Shown here one piece after another: positions 1-6,762 of a stretch of 32,224 nt of DNA; positions within the stretch are counted from its first letter, which is position 1, and each line of letters starts with the position of its first letter. Made by a program: the position numbers and the translations under genes. The notes below the pieces were generated by a model, which worked only from the letters and a program-made list of their open reading frames with translations, did no database searches and had not been told where the DNA came from. The DNA is taken from NCBI GenBank assembly GCA_004028765.1, contig SAIX01000009.1, positions 1-32,224 of the forward strand. Reading direction: 5' to 3'. Origin of the DNA: Chitinophagaceae bacterium (lineage in GTDB: Bacteria; Bacteroidota; Bacteroidia; Chitinophagales; Chitinophagaceae).

Positions 1-362
1 TTCAGGTTCAGGGTTGCCACACCCCAGTCGTCTTTGTTTTCGCAGCGCCAGATATCCCGCGCCAATGAAATGCGTATTTCGGTATGTATTTTATCTTCTC
101 CCAGCAGGGTCACAAAATTTTTATCGATAAATACTTTTTCATGGTACACGCCGTTGCGGATAAAGATCACACGTGGCGCTGTTGCTGCATCGGGTAAACT
201 GTTGATGGCATCCTGGATGGAAGTAAAATCTCCCTTACCTGCTGCGTCAACCACAATTACCGGGTTGTTTTTCTGTGCGGGCAACTGCATAGAAAACAGG
301 AGCAGTAAGAGCCATCCGGTTTTATGACATAACAGTTTGATATATGTTGGGATTTGTTTCAC
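1..362 (-). CDS. Pectinesterase (CE8), N-terminal part, cut by window edge
   Basis: Secreted pectin methylesterase, predicted to remove methyl esters from homogalacturonan so that polygalacturonases can act. Only the first 120 codons are in the window. The reading frame begins at a GTG (362-360) that directly abuts the TAG stop of the GH105 gene, in the same frame. It gives a basic N-terminus, a hydrophobic run (WLLLLLF, residues 17-23) and a likely signal-peptidase site near LPAQ. From residue 36 it reads IVVDAAGKGDFTSIQDAI, then a parallel beta-helix start with VIFIRNGVYHEKV, which is the characteristic beginning of CE8 pectinesterases. No ATG in this frame gives a signal peptide, so GTG is preferred. 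The catalytic Asp/Arg motifs lie outside the window. It is the third gene of the minus-strand pectin operon. The family call is strong; the start codon is inferred. Confidence 0.85.
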   Translation of the reverse strand, partial: MKQIPTYIKLLCHKTGWLLLLLFSMQLPAQKNNPVIVVDAAGKGDFTSIQDAINSLPDAATAPRVIFIRNGVYHEKVFIDKNFVTLLGEDKIHTEIRISLARDIWRCENKDDWGVATLNL

Positions 363-2285
363 CTATTTTTTCGCGTTTTTAGAAGGGATTTGTTTGATCA
401 GCCAGTTCACCAGCTCATTGGCTGCTTTCAGGTTCTCATATTCCAGCGGCAGTTTACGGCCATCCGTATATTCATTGTACAACCAGGGATCGCCGGTGGC
501 GAATACGGTACCCTTTCCAACTTTTGCAGTTGCGAATACAATAAAATCCTCTTTAGTGAGTGCCGCAACTGCAGGCGCCTTTACGGTGATCGGGCTCACT
601 TCTTTCTGGTATATCTTTTTTACACCCGGAAGAATGGCATTACCTGCCGGGATATCAATCCCGCCGAATTTGTACTCGTTACCCGGTACTTTGTTTTTAC
701 TGTCTTCTATAAAATGGATCCCGAATTTTTCAGGAAGCAAATTGAAATGTTCAAATTCCGCATTGCCTTTGTCATTGTGCAGCAATACCAGTACACCGCC
801 TGCTTTTACCCAGTTGTAAATGGTTTCTGCGTACTCAGGCGTCATATAATTCGGCGTCGGGTTATCAGCAGTGTTATCTGCATCCACAATCAGGTAGATA
901 TCAGCGCTCTTCAGGTTAGCCACGGTGGGGGCAGCGCTGAGGGTCTGCGTTTGCACACCATAGCGGTGAAATACATCTCCCAGTAATGAAAAACCATTAT
1001 TATATTGTTCATACCATTTGTAATGGTAGGGAAGTTCCGTACCGGTGATATCTTTTTTCTTTTCTGAATTGAAATAGTCATCGAGTAAAACGGTTTTGCC
1101 TTTGCCAATTGATAATTTTTCATGACGGCTCATTTCAACGGCACATTGTAAAAATGCGCCCACCCCTTTCGGGTCGTTTGTGATCACTTTCTCGCTCATG
1201 TAATAAGCATAACTGCCATCGCGGTAAGGGTTGCCGCCAAGGCCGCTCACGGTTACGGTTCCGTTCAATACAGTTAAACCATTTGCATCGGTTGCCACAA
1301 ATTGTTTGAGGATACCTTCATATCCTTTTTTTATTGTGGACCAGTAAGCAGCCGGCAAATACCCTAACCGAACAGCTTTTGCCAATGCACAAACAAACAT
1401 GGAACTGGCAGATGATTCGAGGTAGTTGCCTTTTTCTTTGGGCAGGTTGATGATATCATACCAGCATCCACTTGAAAGATCCTGTACTTTTTGTACGGCA
1501 GCTGCGAAACGCTGAAAAATTTTGATAAGACTGTCTTTCTTCGGATGGTTATCCGGGAACTGTTCCAGCACATCCACCAGTGCCATACCATACCAGGCCA
1601 TGGCCCTTGCCCAGAAATGAGGAGAAGTGCCTGTTTGCGGGTTTGCCCATTTTTGTTCGCGGCTTTCGTCCCAGCCATGGTATAATAAACCGGTTTTTTC
1701 ATCGCGTGCATTTTTCGCCATCCATATAAACTGGTTGGCAATATCATCGAATGCAGCAGGCTCATGAAATTCTTTGGCCCATTCCGCATAAAAAGGCTCG
1801 GCCATATACAAACCATCGAGCCACATCTGCGAAGGATAAATTTTCTTATGCCAGAAACCGCCTTGTTTGGTACGGGGTTGTGTTTTCAACTGTTCACGCA
1901 GTATGAGCGCCGCCTTATAATATTTTTCTTTACCGGTAACATTGTAGAGGGTGAGCAGGATACGGCCGCAAAGAATATTATCCAGGTTGTAATCGGATGC
2001 TTTGTATGTGCGGATATCTCCCTTATCGTTCACAAAAAAGTCCATGCATTTCTGCATATACTCAAAATATTTCCCGTTGCCGGTCTGGTGCCAAAGCCCT
2101 TCGATCCCTTTTAAGATCACGCCCTGGTCATAGGTCCATTTGACAGGTTTGGCGGGATCCGTTACTAATGAATCCTTCCAGATCGTCATTACCGTAGTGG
2201 CAATTTTTTCCTGTACGGTTTGTGCAGGCATTTGCTGTGCAAACAACAGCGGTACGATAAAAAGAAAGATCAGTGGTTTTTTCAT
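363..2285 (-). CDS. GH105 unsaturated rhamnogalacturonyl/galacturonyl hydrolase with DUF4350/ThuA-like C-terminal domain
   Basis: This enzyme should remove the 4,5-unsaturated galacturonyl residue that pectate or rhamnogalacturonan lyases leave on oligosaccharides. Residues 1-22 are a signal peptide (FLFIVPLLFA...MPAQ), so it acts in the periplasm or at the surface. Residues 25-400 form the YteR/RhiN-like (alpha/alpha)6 domain. D102 in LDNILCGRILL and D157 in QMWLDGLYM match the two conserved acidic positions of GH105, and HGWDES (203-208) and FWARAMAWYG (224-233) are also typical. From about 415 to 630 there is a second alpha/beta domain (ADIYLIVDAD, GGVLVLLHND, GKGTVFATGDPWLYNEY) that resembles DUF4350 or ThuA glutaminase-like folds; its role is not known to me. 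The length (640 aa) exceeds single-domain GH105 enzymes (about 370 aa) because of this extension. The gene starts 10 bp after the CE12-GH28 gene. No polysaccharide lyase is present in the window. Confidence 0.9.
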   Translation of the reverse strand: MKKPLIFLFIVPLLFAQQMPAQTVQEKIATTVMTIWKDSLVTDPAKPVKWTYDQGVILKGIEGLWHQTGNGKYFEYMQKCMDFFVNDKGDIRTYKASDYNLDNILCGRILLTLYNVTGKEKYYKAALILREQLKTQPRTKQGGFWHKKIYPSQMWLDGLYMAEPFYAEWAKEFHEPAAFDDIANQFIWMAKNARDEKTGLLYHGWDESREQKWANPQTGTSPHFWARAMAWYGMALVDVLEQFPDNHPKKDSLIKIFQRFAAAVQKVQDLSSGCWYDIINLPKEKGNYLESSASSMFVCALAKAVRLGYLPAAYWSTIKKGYEGILKQFVATDANGLTVLNGTVTVSGLGGNPYRDGSYAYYMSEKVITNDPKGVGAFLQCAVEMSRHEKLSIGKGKTVLLDDYFNSEKKKDITGTELPYHYKWYEQYNNGFSLLGDVFHRYGVQTQTLSAAPTVANLKSADIYLIVDADNTADNPTPNYMTPEYAETIYNWVKAGGVLVLLHNDKGNAEFEHFNLLPEKFGIHFIEDSKNKVPGNEYKFGGIDIPAGNAILPGVKKIYQKEVSPITVKAPAVAALTKEDFIVFATAKVGKGTVFATGDPWLYNEYTDGRKLPLEYENLKAANELVNWLIKQIPSKNAKK

Positions 2286-2295
2286 ATACGCTCTT

Positions 2296-4650
2296 TTACT
2301 TGAGATCTAAAGATGCAGCATCTGCTCCAAAACTGAAGCTTGCTTTTTGCGCAGCTTTCGACAGATCCGTTTTCGTTACTTTGATAAAAGCGCTCCTGTC
2401 GCCGTTTACACTGAATAACAGCGGCACTTTGTTCCCATACTCCAGGCCATTAAAACTGATGTGGCTGCTGTTCTGAAGGTATACCAGCGGATCGGCTTCC
2501 TGTGTAAGCAGTTTTACATTATTGAACTGTATGTATTTTGCTTCCGTGCATTCAATGCCTTTCTTCGCTTGCAATACAAGGTTGTTCAGTACGATCTCGC
2601 TGATATTCATTTCCGGGATACCGCGCACAAATACCCCTTTCTCTGCACCGTTACAAACAATATTATTGATATAGAATTTCCTGAATACAGGTGTGCCTTC
2701 ATTTACAGGCAGGGTTTCAATTTTGGGCATTTCCCTTTTTTCACCTGCCAATGGTACAGGGTCTTTGGCCATATAATACATATCAAAGAGAATTGCTTCA
2801 CCCGGGATATTGCGCATCTGTATATTGGATGCGTAAATATTTTCCACCACGCCGCCGCGGCCACGCGTGGTTTTGAAGCGCAGACCCACATCTGTTCCGA
2901 TAAATGTACAGTTGGATACAAAGAGATTGTTTGCACCGCCGCTCATTTCACTACCCACTACAAATCCGCCATGTGCATGGTACACGGTACAATCTTCCAC
3001 CACTACATTTTCTGTGGGCATCCCGCGTTTGCGGCCTTCGGCGTCACGGCCCGATTTGATACAGATCCCATCATCGCCCACATCAAATGAACAACGGCTC
3101 ATGTATACATTTTTGCAGGATTCCAGATCGATGGCATCTGTATTCTGCCCGTATTCCGGATTTTTACAAACCACCCCGCGAACAGTGATATGCTCACTCA
3201 TCAACAGGTGCAATGTCCAGGCAGGCGAGTTTTCAAAAGTTATTCCATCGAGTACAACATTTTTGCAATCGATAAACTGCAGCATTACCGGGCGGAGAAA
3301 ATCGCGCACGGATTCAAAGTCGCTGATCTTTTTACCATCAGTAAGTTTACCAACATCACCAGATATAGAACCTTTCAAGGCAGACTCGGAAGCATACCAG
3401 GTATTTTTATTTTCGGAAAGTATCCCACCCGATGCAATTTTTTTCTTCCACTCAGAATCGGTCAGTTTGTCTTTTTTAATAGGCCGCCAGACATCACCGG
3501 AACCATTGAAGATACCTTCCCCGGTAATCGCAATATTTTCATCATTGCGTGCATACAGGAGTGCCTGGCAACGCGCAGCTGCAACCCCCTCGAAATAACT
3601 TGAGATGAGCGGGTATTGTGAATGATCGGGGGTAAACAAAACAAGCGCGCCGCGATCGGCATGCAGTTCCACATTGTTTTTTAAAACAATGGAACCGGTT
3701 AGCCAGAGCCCCGAAGGGATCAACACGGTTCCGCCGCCTTTTGAGGAGCAATCATCGATGGCTTTGTTGATGGCGGCTGTATTAAGCGTGATGCCATCTT
3801 TTACTGCACCGTATTTTTCGATGGAGAAAGTATCGCGTTTAAAATGTGGCTGGTATACGAGCGGCAATTCATATTGTTTTTTTTCAGGATGGGCGGATTG
3901 TTTCAGAAAATGTTCGAATGGCAGATGTTGTTTTTCGATAGCTGCACATACCAATGCCGCCATAGATGCAGCACCATATTCAGAGAAATGCGTGTCATCT
4001 TTTTTTCCATCCCATGCTGCTTTAAAATGTTTGGGATCGATCCAGAGAAATAACTTTTTAGATCCTTCCACGCCGTGCTTTTCAATCAGCGCCTGGCTGG
4101 AACGGTGAAGGTCGATCAAGGGCACATTCAGTTCTTTCGCCACTGCACGGACCACATCAGGATACGCACCATGCTGGTCTGTAAATTTTCCACTTGCGTC
4201 AAATTTGCGCCGCATTACAGGGGTAACCAGGATGGGATTAGCGCCTTTTGCGCGGGCATCTTTTACAAAACGCAGCAGGTTTTCGCGGTATAGGCCATTG
4301 GGTGCCGCATAGCGGTTGGTGTCTTCGATCTTCTGGTCATTATGCCCGAACTGGATAAATACATAATCGTCTTTCTGCAGGTATTTCATCACCGAATCCC
4401 AGCGGCCTTCCTTGATAAAACTTTTGGTGCTGCGCCCGTTCACGGCATAGTTGCGAACAGTTACCTCTTTATTGAGGAATTGCGGGAACAATTGTCCCCA
4501 TCCGCGTTCCGGGTTATCGGCGAGTGGTTTATCGGCCATCGTGGAATCCCCGATCATGAACACTGTAACTTTTCTTTCCGGTAAACCAAAAGCAGCGAGC
4601 AGTAGCAGCGGAAGCACCCAAAATCTTTTGATCAGTCTCATATCGTTCAT
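2296..4650 (-). CDS. Bifunctional CE12 rhamnogalacturonan acetylesterase - GH28 polygalacturonase
   Basis: A secreted two-domain pectin enzyme. Residues 1-24 are a signal peptide. Residues 28-245 are an SGNH/GDSL esterase of the rhamnogalacturonan-acetylesterase type: nucleophile S36 in FMIGDSTMAD, block II NGRST (71-75), N104 in FGHND, and D219/H221 in DDTHFSEYG. Residues 272-770 are a GH28 right-handed beta-helix starting IEKYGAVKDG. All GH28 active-site motifs are visible: N503-T504-D505 (NTDAID), D526-D527 (GDDGICIKSG), H560-G561, and R591-F-K593. The esterase would remove acetyl groups and the hydrolase would cut the alpha-galacturonosyl backbone. It is the first gene of the pectin operon and is followed 10 bp later by GH105. 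A second ATG (codon 4) is an equally good start. The leader contains a terminator-like hairpin, and an operator-like site lies about 235 bp upstream. GH28 could be exo- or rhamnogalacturonan-specific; the exact linkage cannot be read from sequence. Confidence 0.93.
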   Translation of the reverse strand: MNDMRLIKRFWVLPLLLLAAFGLPERKVTVFMIGDSTMADKPLADNPERGWGQLFPQFLNKEVTVRNYAVNGRSTKSFIKEGRWDSVMKYLQKDDYVFIQFGHNDQKIEDTNRYAAPNGLYRENLLRFVKDARAKGANPILVTPVMRRKFDASGKFTDQHGAYPDVVRAVAKELNVPLIDLHRSSQALIEKHGVEGSKKLFLWIDPKHFKAAWDGKKDDTHFSEYGAASMAALVCAAIEKQHLPFEHFLKQSAHPEKKQYELPLVYQPHFKRDTFSIEKYGAVKDGITLNTAAINKAIDDCSSKGGGTVLIPSGLWLTGSIVLKNNVELHADRGALVLFTPDHSQYPLISSYFEGVAAARCQALLYARNDENIAITGEGIFNGSGDVWRPIKKDKLTDSEWKKKIASGGILSENKNTWYASESALKGSISGDVGKLTDGKKISDFESVRDFLRPVMLQFIDCKNVVLDGITFENSPAWTLHLLMSEHITVRGVVCKNPEYGQNTDAIDLESCKNVYMSRCSFDVGDDGICIKSGRDAEGRKRGMPTENVVVEDCTVYHAHGGFVVGSEMSGGANNLFVSNCTFIGTDVGLRFKTTRGRGGVVENIYASNIQMRNIPGEAILFDMYYMAKDPVPLAGEKREMPKIETLPVNEGTPVFRKFYINNIVCNGAEKGVFVRGIPEMNISEIVLNNLVLQAKKGIECTEAKYIQFNNVKLLTQEADPLVYLQNSSHISFNGLEYGNKVPLLFSVNGDRSAFIKVTKTDLSKAAQKASFSFGADAASLDLK

Positions 4651-4667
4651 TACAGAATTGATTGTAC

Positions 4668-4697
4668 AAAAAAAGCTATGCAGCGAACCGCATAGCC
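4668..4697 (-). terminator. Intrinsic terminator in the pectin-operon leader (attenuator candidate)
   Basis: Read on the minus strand, GCTATGC pairs with GCATAGC. The stem is extended by a G-U and a G-C pair, closes on a TTCG tetraloop, and is followed at once by seven Ts (4674-4668). This is the classic shape of a rho-independent terminator. It sits only 17 nt upstream of the ATG of the CE12-GH28 gene, so it is either a leader attenuator or the end of a short upstream minus-strand transcript. On the plus strand there is no U-tract after the stem. The structure is seen directly; its function is inferred. Confidence 0.7.
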
Positions 4698-4885
4698 TGA
4701 TTGCTCATATACCAACAAAACAAATCCTACCTTTTTCCCGCACACAATACCCATAACCCGGGAATGGTTTTTTGTTAAAAACATGGCAGCAATTTTTGAA
4801 TGGTTTTCATAAAATCCACCCATTGATACAGGGTACAAGTCTACTCAGATATTCCTCATTACACTGCTTTCATTCTCACTTTATT

Positions 4886-4903
4886 TACGCAATCGTTCCC
4901 GGT
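4886..4903. promoter_or_regulatory. LacI-type operator candidate, copy 1
   Basis: The sequence TACGCAATCGTTCCCGGT recurs without a mismatch at 12140-12157 in the other divergent promoter region. Its core GCAA-TCG-TTCC is an imperfect palindrome around CG, as in many LacI/PurR-family operators. It lies 168 bp before the ATG of the adjacent LacI-family gene and about 236 bp before the CE12-GH28 start, a position suited to control of either or both. Binding is inferred. Confidence 0.55.
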
Positions 4904-5070
4904 TTTTTGCATAGTAAAACGCACTGCGGGTAATGATTTCACCCCATCGGACCAGCAAACAAAAACGGCTTCCGGAAGGCTTTATCTGCCCATAAAAGGC
5001 AAGTATCATAAAAGCCGTATTTTTAAAGGCCTGTAACAGCAAACGGCCCTGATAAGCCCCAAAACCTCCG

Positions 5071-6099
5071 ATGAAATTTGAAGCGGTAACCATAAAAGAC
5101 ATTGCCAAAGCCCTGGGGCTTTCCACTTCCACGGTTTCGCGTGCGCTGCGCGACAGTTACGAGATCAGCCCTGAAACCAAGAAGCGGGTGCTTGAGTATT
5201 CTGAAAAGATCAATTACCGGCCCAATCCCATTGCCTTAAGCCTGAAAGAAAAACGCAGCCGCTCCATCGGCATCATTGTTTGCGAGATCGCCAACAGTTT
5301 TTTTTCACAGATCATCAACGGCATCGAATCGATCGCGTATGATAAAGGCTATAATGTGATCATTGCCCAAAGCCATGAATCATATGAACGCGAAGTGCTG
5401 AACCTGCAATACCTCGCTTCCCGTTCAATTGATGGGTTACTGATCTCGGTATCTTCCGAAACGCAGGAAATGGACCATCTCAGGAGCCTGCATGAAAAAG
5501 GTTTTCCCATTGTTTTTTTCGACCGGGTGGTGGATGAATTACAAACGCACAAAGTGATCGTTGATAATTTCAAAGGCGCTTATGATGCCAGTTTGCACCT
5601 GGTAAAAAACGGTTTCCGCAATATTGCCGCACTAGCAGGTTCCGAATATCTTTCCATCACTAAAGAGCGCTTGGGTGGTTATGTAAAAGCCCTGGAAGAT
5701 ATGGGCAGGCACTACGATTCTACAATGGTACAGCATTGTTTGCATGGCGGGATGCTGTATGAAGAAGTGGAAACCGCAATCGATCATCTCCTGCAGCTGC
5801 CCAACCCACCGGATGCCATCATCGCTTCTGCGGATAAACTTACCACCAACTGTATGCGGTATTTCAAGAAAAAAAATATCCGTGTGCCGGAAGATATTGC
5901 GCTGATCGGTTTTTCCAATCTTGATCTTACCGACCTGTTATCACCGGCTTTATCGGTTGTGCGCCAGCCCGCATTTGAAATGGGCCAGATCTCTACCGAA
6001 CTGCTGATCCAACAGATAGAAGCGAAACGACCGCGCGATTTTGAACGCCGCATTTTACCACCACAACTTTTTATCCGCGAATCGAGCGAGAAAATTTAG
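5071..6099 (+). CDS. LacI-family transcriptional regulator (LacI-1)
   Basis: A DNA-binding sugar-responsive regulator of 342 aa, the usual family length. Residues 7-30 form the LacI helix-turn-helix (TIKDIAKALGLSTSTVSRAL), followed by YRPNPIALSLKEKRS, the hinge region. From about residue 64 (IGIIVCEIANSFFSQIINGIE) a periplasmic-binding-protein-like effector domain extends to the end, with the family signature VPEDIALIGFSNLD near residue 273. It diverges from the pectin operon, with an operator-like site between them that has an identical copy before susC and the transporter gene. It is therefore a good candidate regulator of the pectin genes, and perhaps also of the sugar locus. Its stop codon overlaps that of the convergent NTF2-like gene by 4 bp. 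The effector is unknown. Confidence 0.93.
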   Translation: MKFEAVTIKDIAKALGLSTSTVSRALRDSYEISPETKKRVLEYSEKINYRPNPIALSLKEKRSRSIGIIVCEIANSFFSQIINGIESIAYDKGYNVIIAQSHESYEREVLNLQYLASRSIDGLLISVSSETQEMDHLRSLHEKGFPIVFFDRVVDELQTHKVIVDNFKGAYDASLHLVKNGFRNIAALAGSEYLSITKERLGGYVKALEDMGRHYDSTMVQHCLHGGMLYEEVETAIDHLLQLPNPPDAIIASADKLTTNCMRYFKKKNIRVPEDIALIGFSNLDLTDLLSPALSVVRQPAFEMGQISTELLIQQIEAKRPRDFERRILPPQLFIRESSEKI

Positions 6100-6524
6100 G
6101 TGAGTTTAATTGCCTGGCGAGCCAGTAATTTCCATTGCCCTTTTTCTTTTACCCAAACCAGCAATACTTTCAGCTTTACTGTTCCAGGTTTACCACCATC
6201 ATTGGTTGCTGCATTCAAAATATGCCGGACAATCGCATTGTTACCTGTAACAGATATGGTTTGTTCCGACAGATCAATCGTTACAAAATCCGATTTACCG
6301 CTCGCGATATTTTCAACAAATTCTGTTTTGTTCTCCACTTTGCCGCCCGAATGCCCGTAACTGAGACTGTCGGCAGCAATATTTTCCAGTGTCGTTTTAT
6401 CAGCATCGATCATTGCCTTGCGTAATTTTTCAACCGCATCGGCAACCGCTTTCTGTTCTTTGGTTTGTGCCCTTGCAGAAAAACTGAAAAGGCTTACAAT
6501 ACACAATACATAAAGAAGTTTCAT
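6096..6524 (-). CDS. Secreted NTF2-like protein (DUF4440/SnoaL-type)
   Basis: A 142-aa protein with a clear signal peptide (residues 1-19, LLYVLCIVSLFSFSARA then Q). The mature part has the pattern of small NTF2-like cone folds of the DUF4440 family: an N-terminal helix (AVADAVEKLRKAMIDADKTTLENI), a strand with DSLSYGHSGG, and C-terminal strands ending in VWVKEKGQWKLLARQA. Its ligand or reaction is unknown; this fold serves both enzymes and binding proteins. It stands alone on the minus strand. It is separated from SusD by a terminator, overlaps the stop of LacI-1 by 4 bp, and has an operator-like variant (6581-6598) about 57 bp upstream of its ATG. This suggests control together with the neighbouring sugar genes. 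Confidence 0.8.
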   Translation of the reverse strand: MKLLYVLCIVSLFSFSARAQTKEQKAVADAVEKLRKAMIDADKTTLENIAADSLSYGHSGGKVENKTEFVENIASGKSDFVTIDLSEQTISVTGNNAIVRHILNAATNDGGKPGTVKLKVLLVWVKEKGQWKLLARQAIKLT

Positions 6525-6580
6525 AAAAATTTTTTTGTTTTACTAAAGTAGTTCTTCTCTTGTGTTGCAAAAAGATTAAT

Positions 6581-6598
6581 TACGCAAACGTTTAAGCT
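6581..6598. promoter_or_regulatory. LacI-type operator candidate, variant copy 3
   Basis: TACGCAAACGTTTAAGCT matches the start of the two identical 18-bp sites (TACGCAA, one change, CGTT) and then diverges. It contains the perfect 8-bp palindrome AAACGTTT with CG in the centre, typical of LacI-family operators. It lies upstream of the NTF2-like gene. Weaker than the other two sites because it rests on about 11 shared positions. Confidence 0.45.
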
Positions 6599-6711
6599 GT
6601 TTACCGAAATGATTTTTGTAATCCTATGTAGAAATACAGATATCTGCTGCCCCGGATCAATGGCCGGCCGTTTGATTTGTTATTGAGGCTTTTATTAATT
6701 TAGAATTCACC

Positions 6712-6743
6712 AAAAAAATAAGGCCGCCATTGGCAGCCTTATT
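6712..6743 (-). terminator. Intrinsic terminator of the susC-susD operon
   Basis: AATAAGGC (6717-6724) pairs with GCCTTATT (6736-6743), and an inner GCC-ATT-GGC extends the stem. On the minus strand the stem is followed by a run of Ts (the A-tract at 6712-6718). It starts 20 bp after the susD stop codon, as expected for the end of the operon. Confidence 0.85.
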
Positions 6744-6762
6744 TATCCTGAAGAAAAGGGTA

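Larger units (their letters stand above)
4651..5070. promoter_or_regulatory. Divergent intergenic region between the pectin operon and lacI-1
   Basis: A 420-bp region without a credible gene. From left to right it holds the leader terminator (4668-4697), an A/T-rich stretch without recognisable features (4700-4880), the 18-bp operator-like site (4886-4903), and a structured leader before the regulator gene. In that leader, 4965-4971 (ACGGCTT) pairs with 5012-5018 (AAGCCGT), enclosing a CTTCCGGAAG palindrome (4969-4978) and a small TGCC/GGCA hairpin (4987-5001). The promoters themselves could not be placed with confidence, because no clean Bacteroidota TTTG...TAnnTTTG pair was found. Confidence 0.5.

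Noticed and set aside
4650..4838. 62-codon minus-strand open frame upstream of the CE12-GH28 gene
   Set aside because: It runs through the terminator hairpin, has no domain pattern and no sign of a translation start; it is more likely untranslated leader.
4881..5132. 83-codon minus-strand frame covering the operator-like site and the start of lacI-1
   Set aside because: It is antisense to a well-supported LacI start and has no recognisable features.
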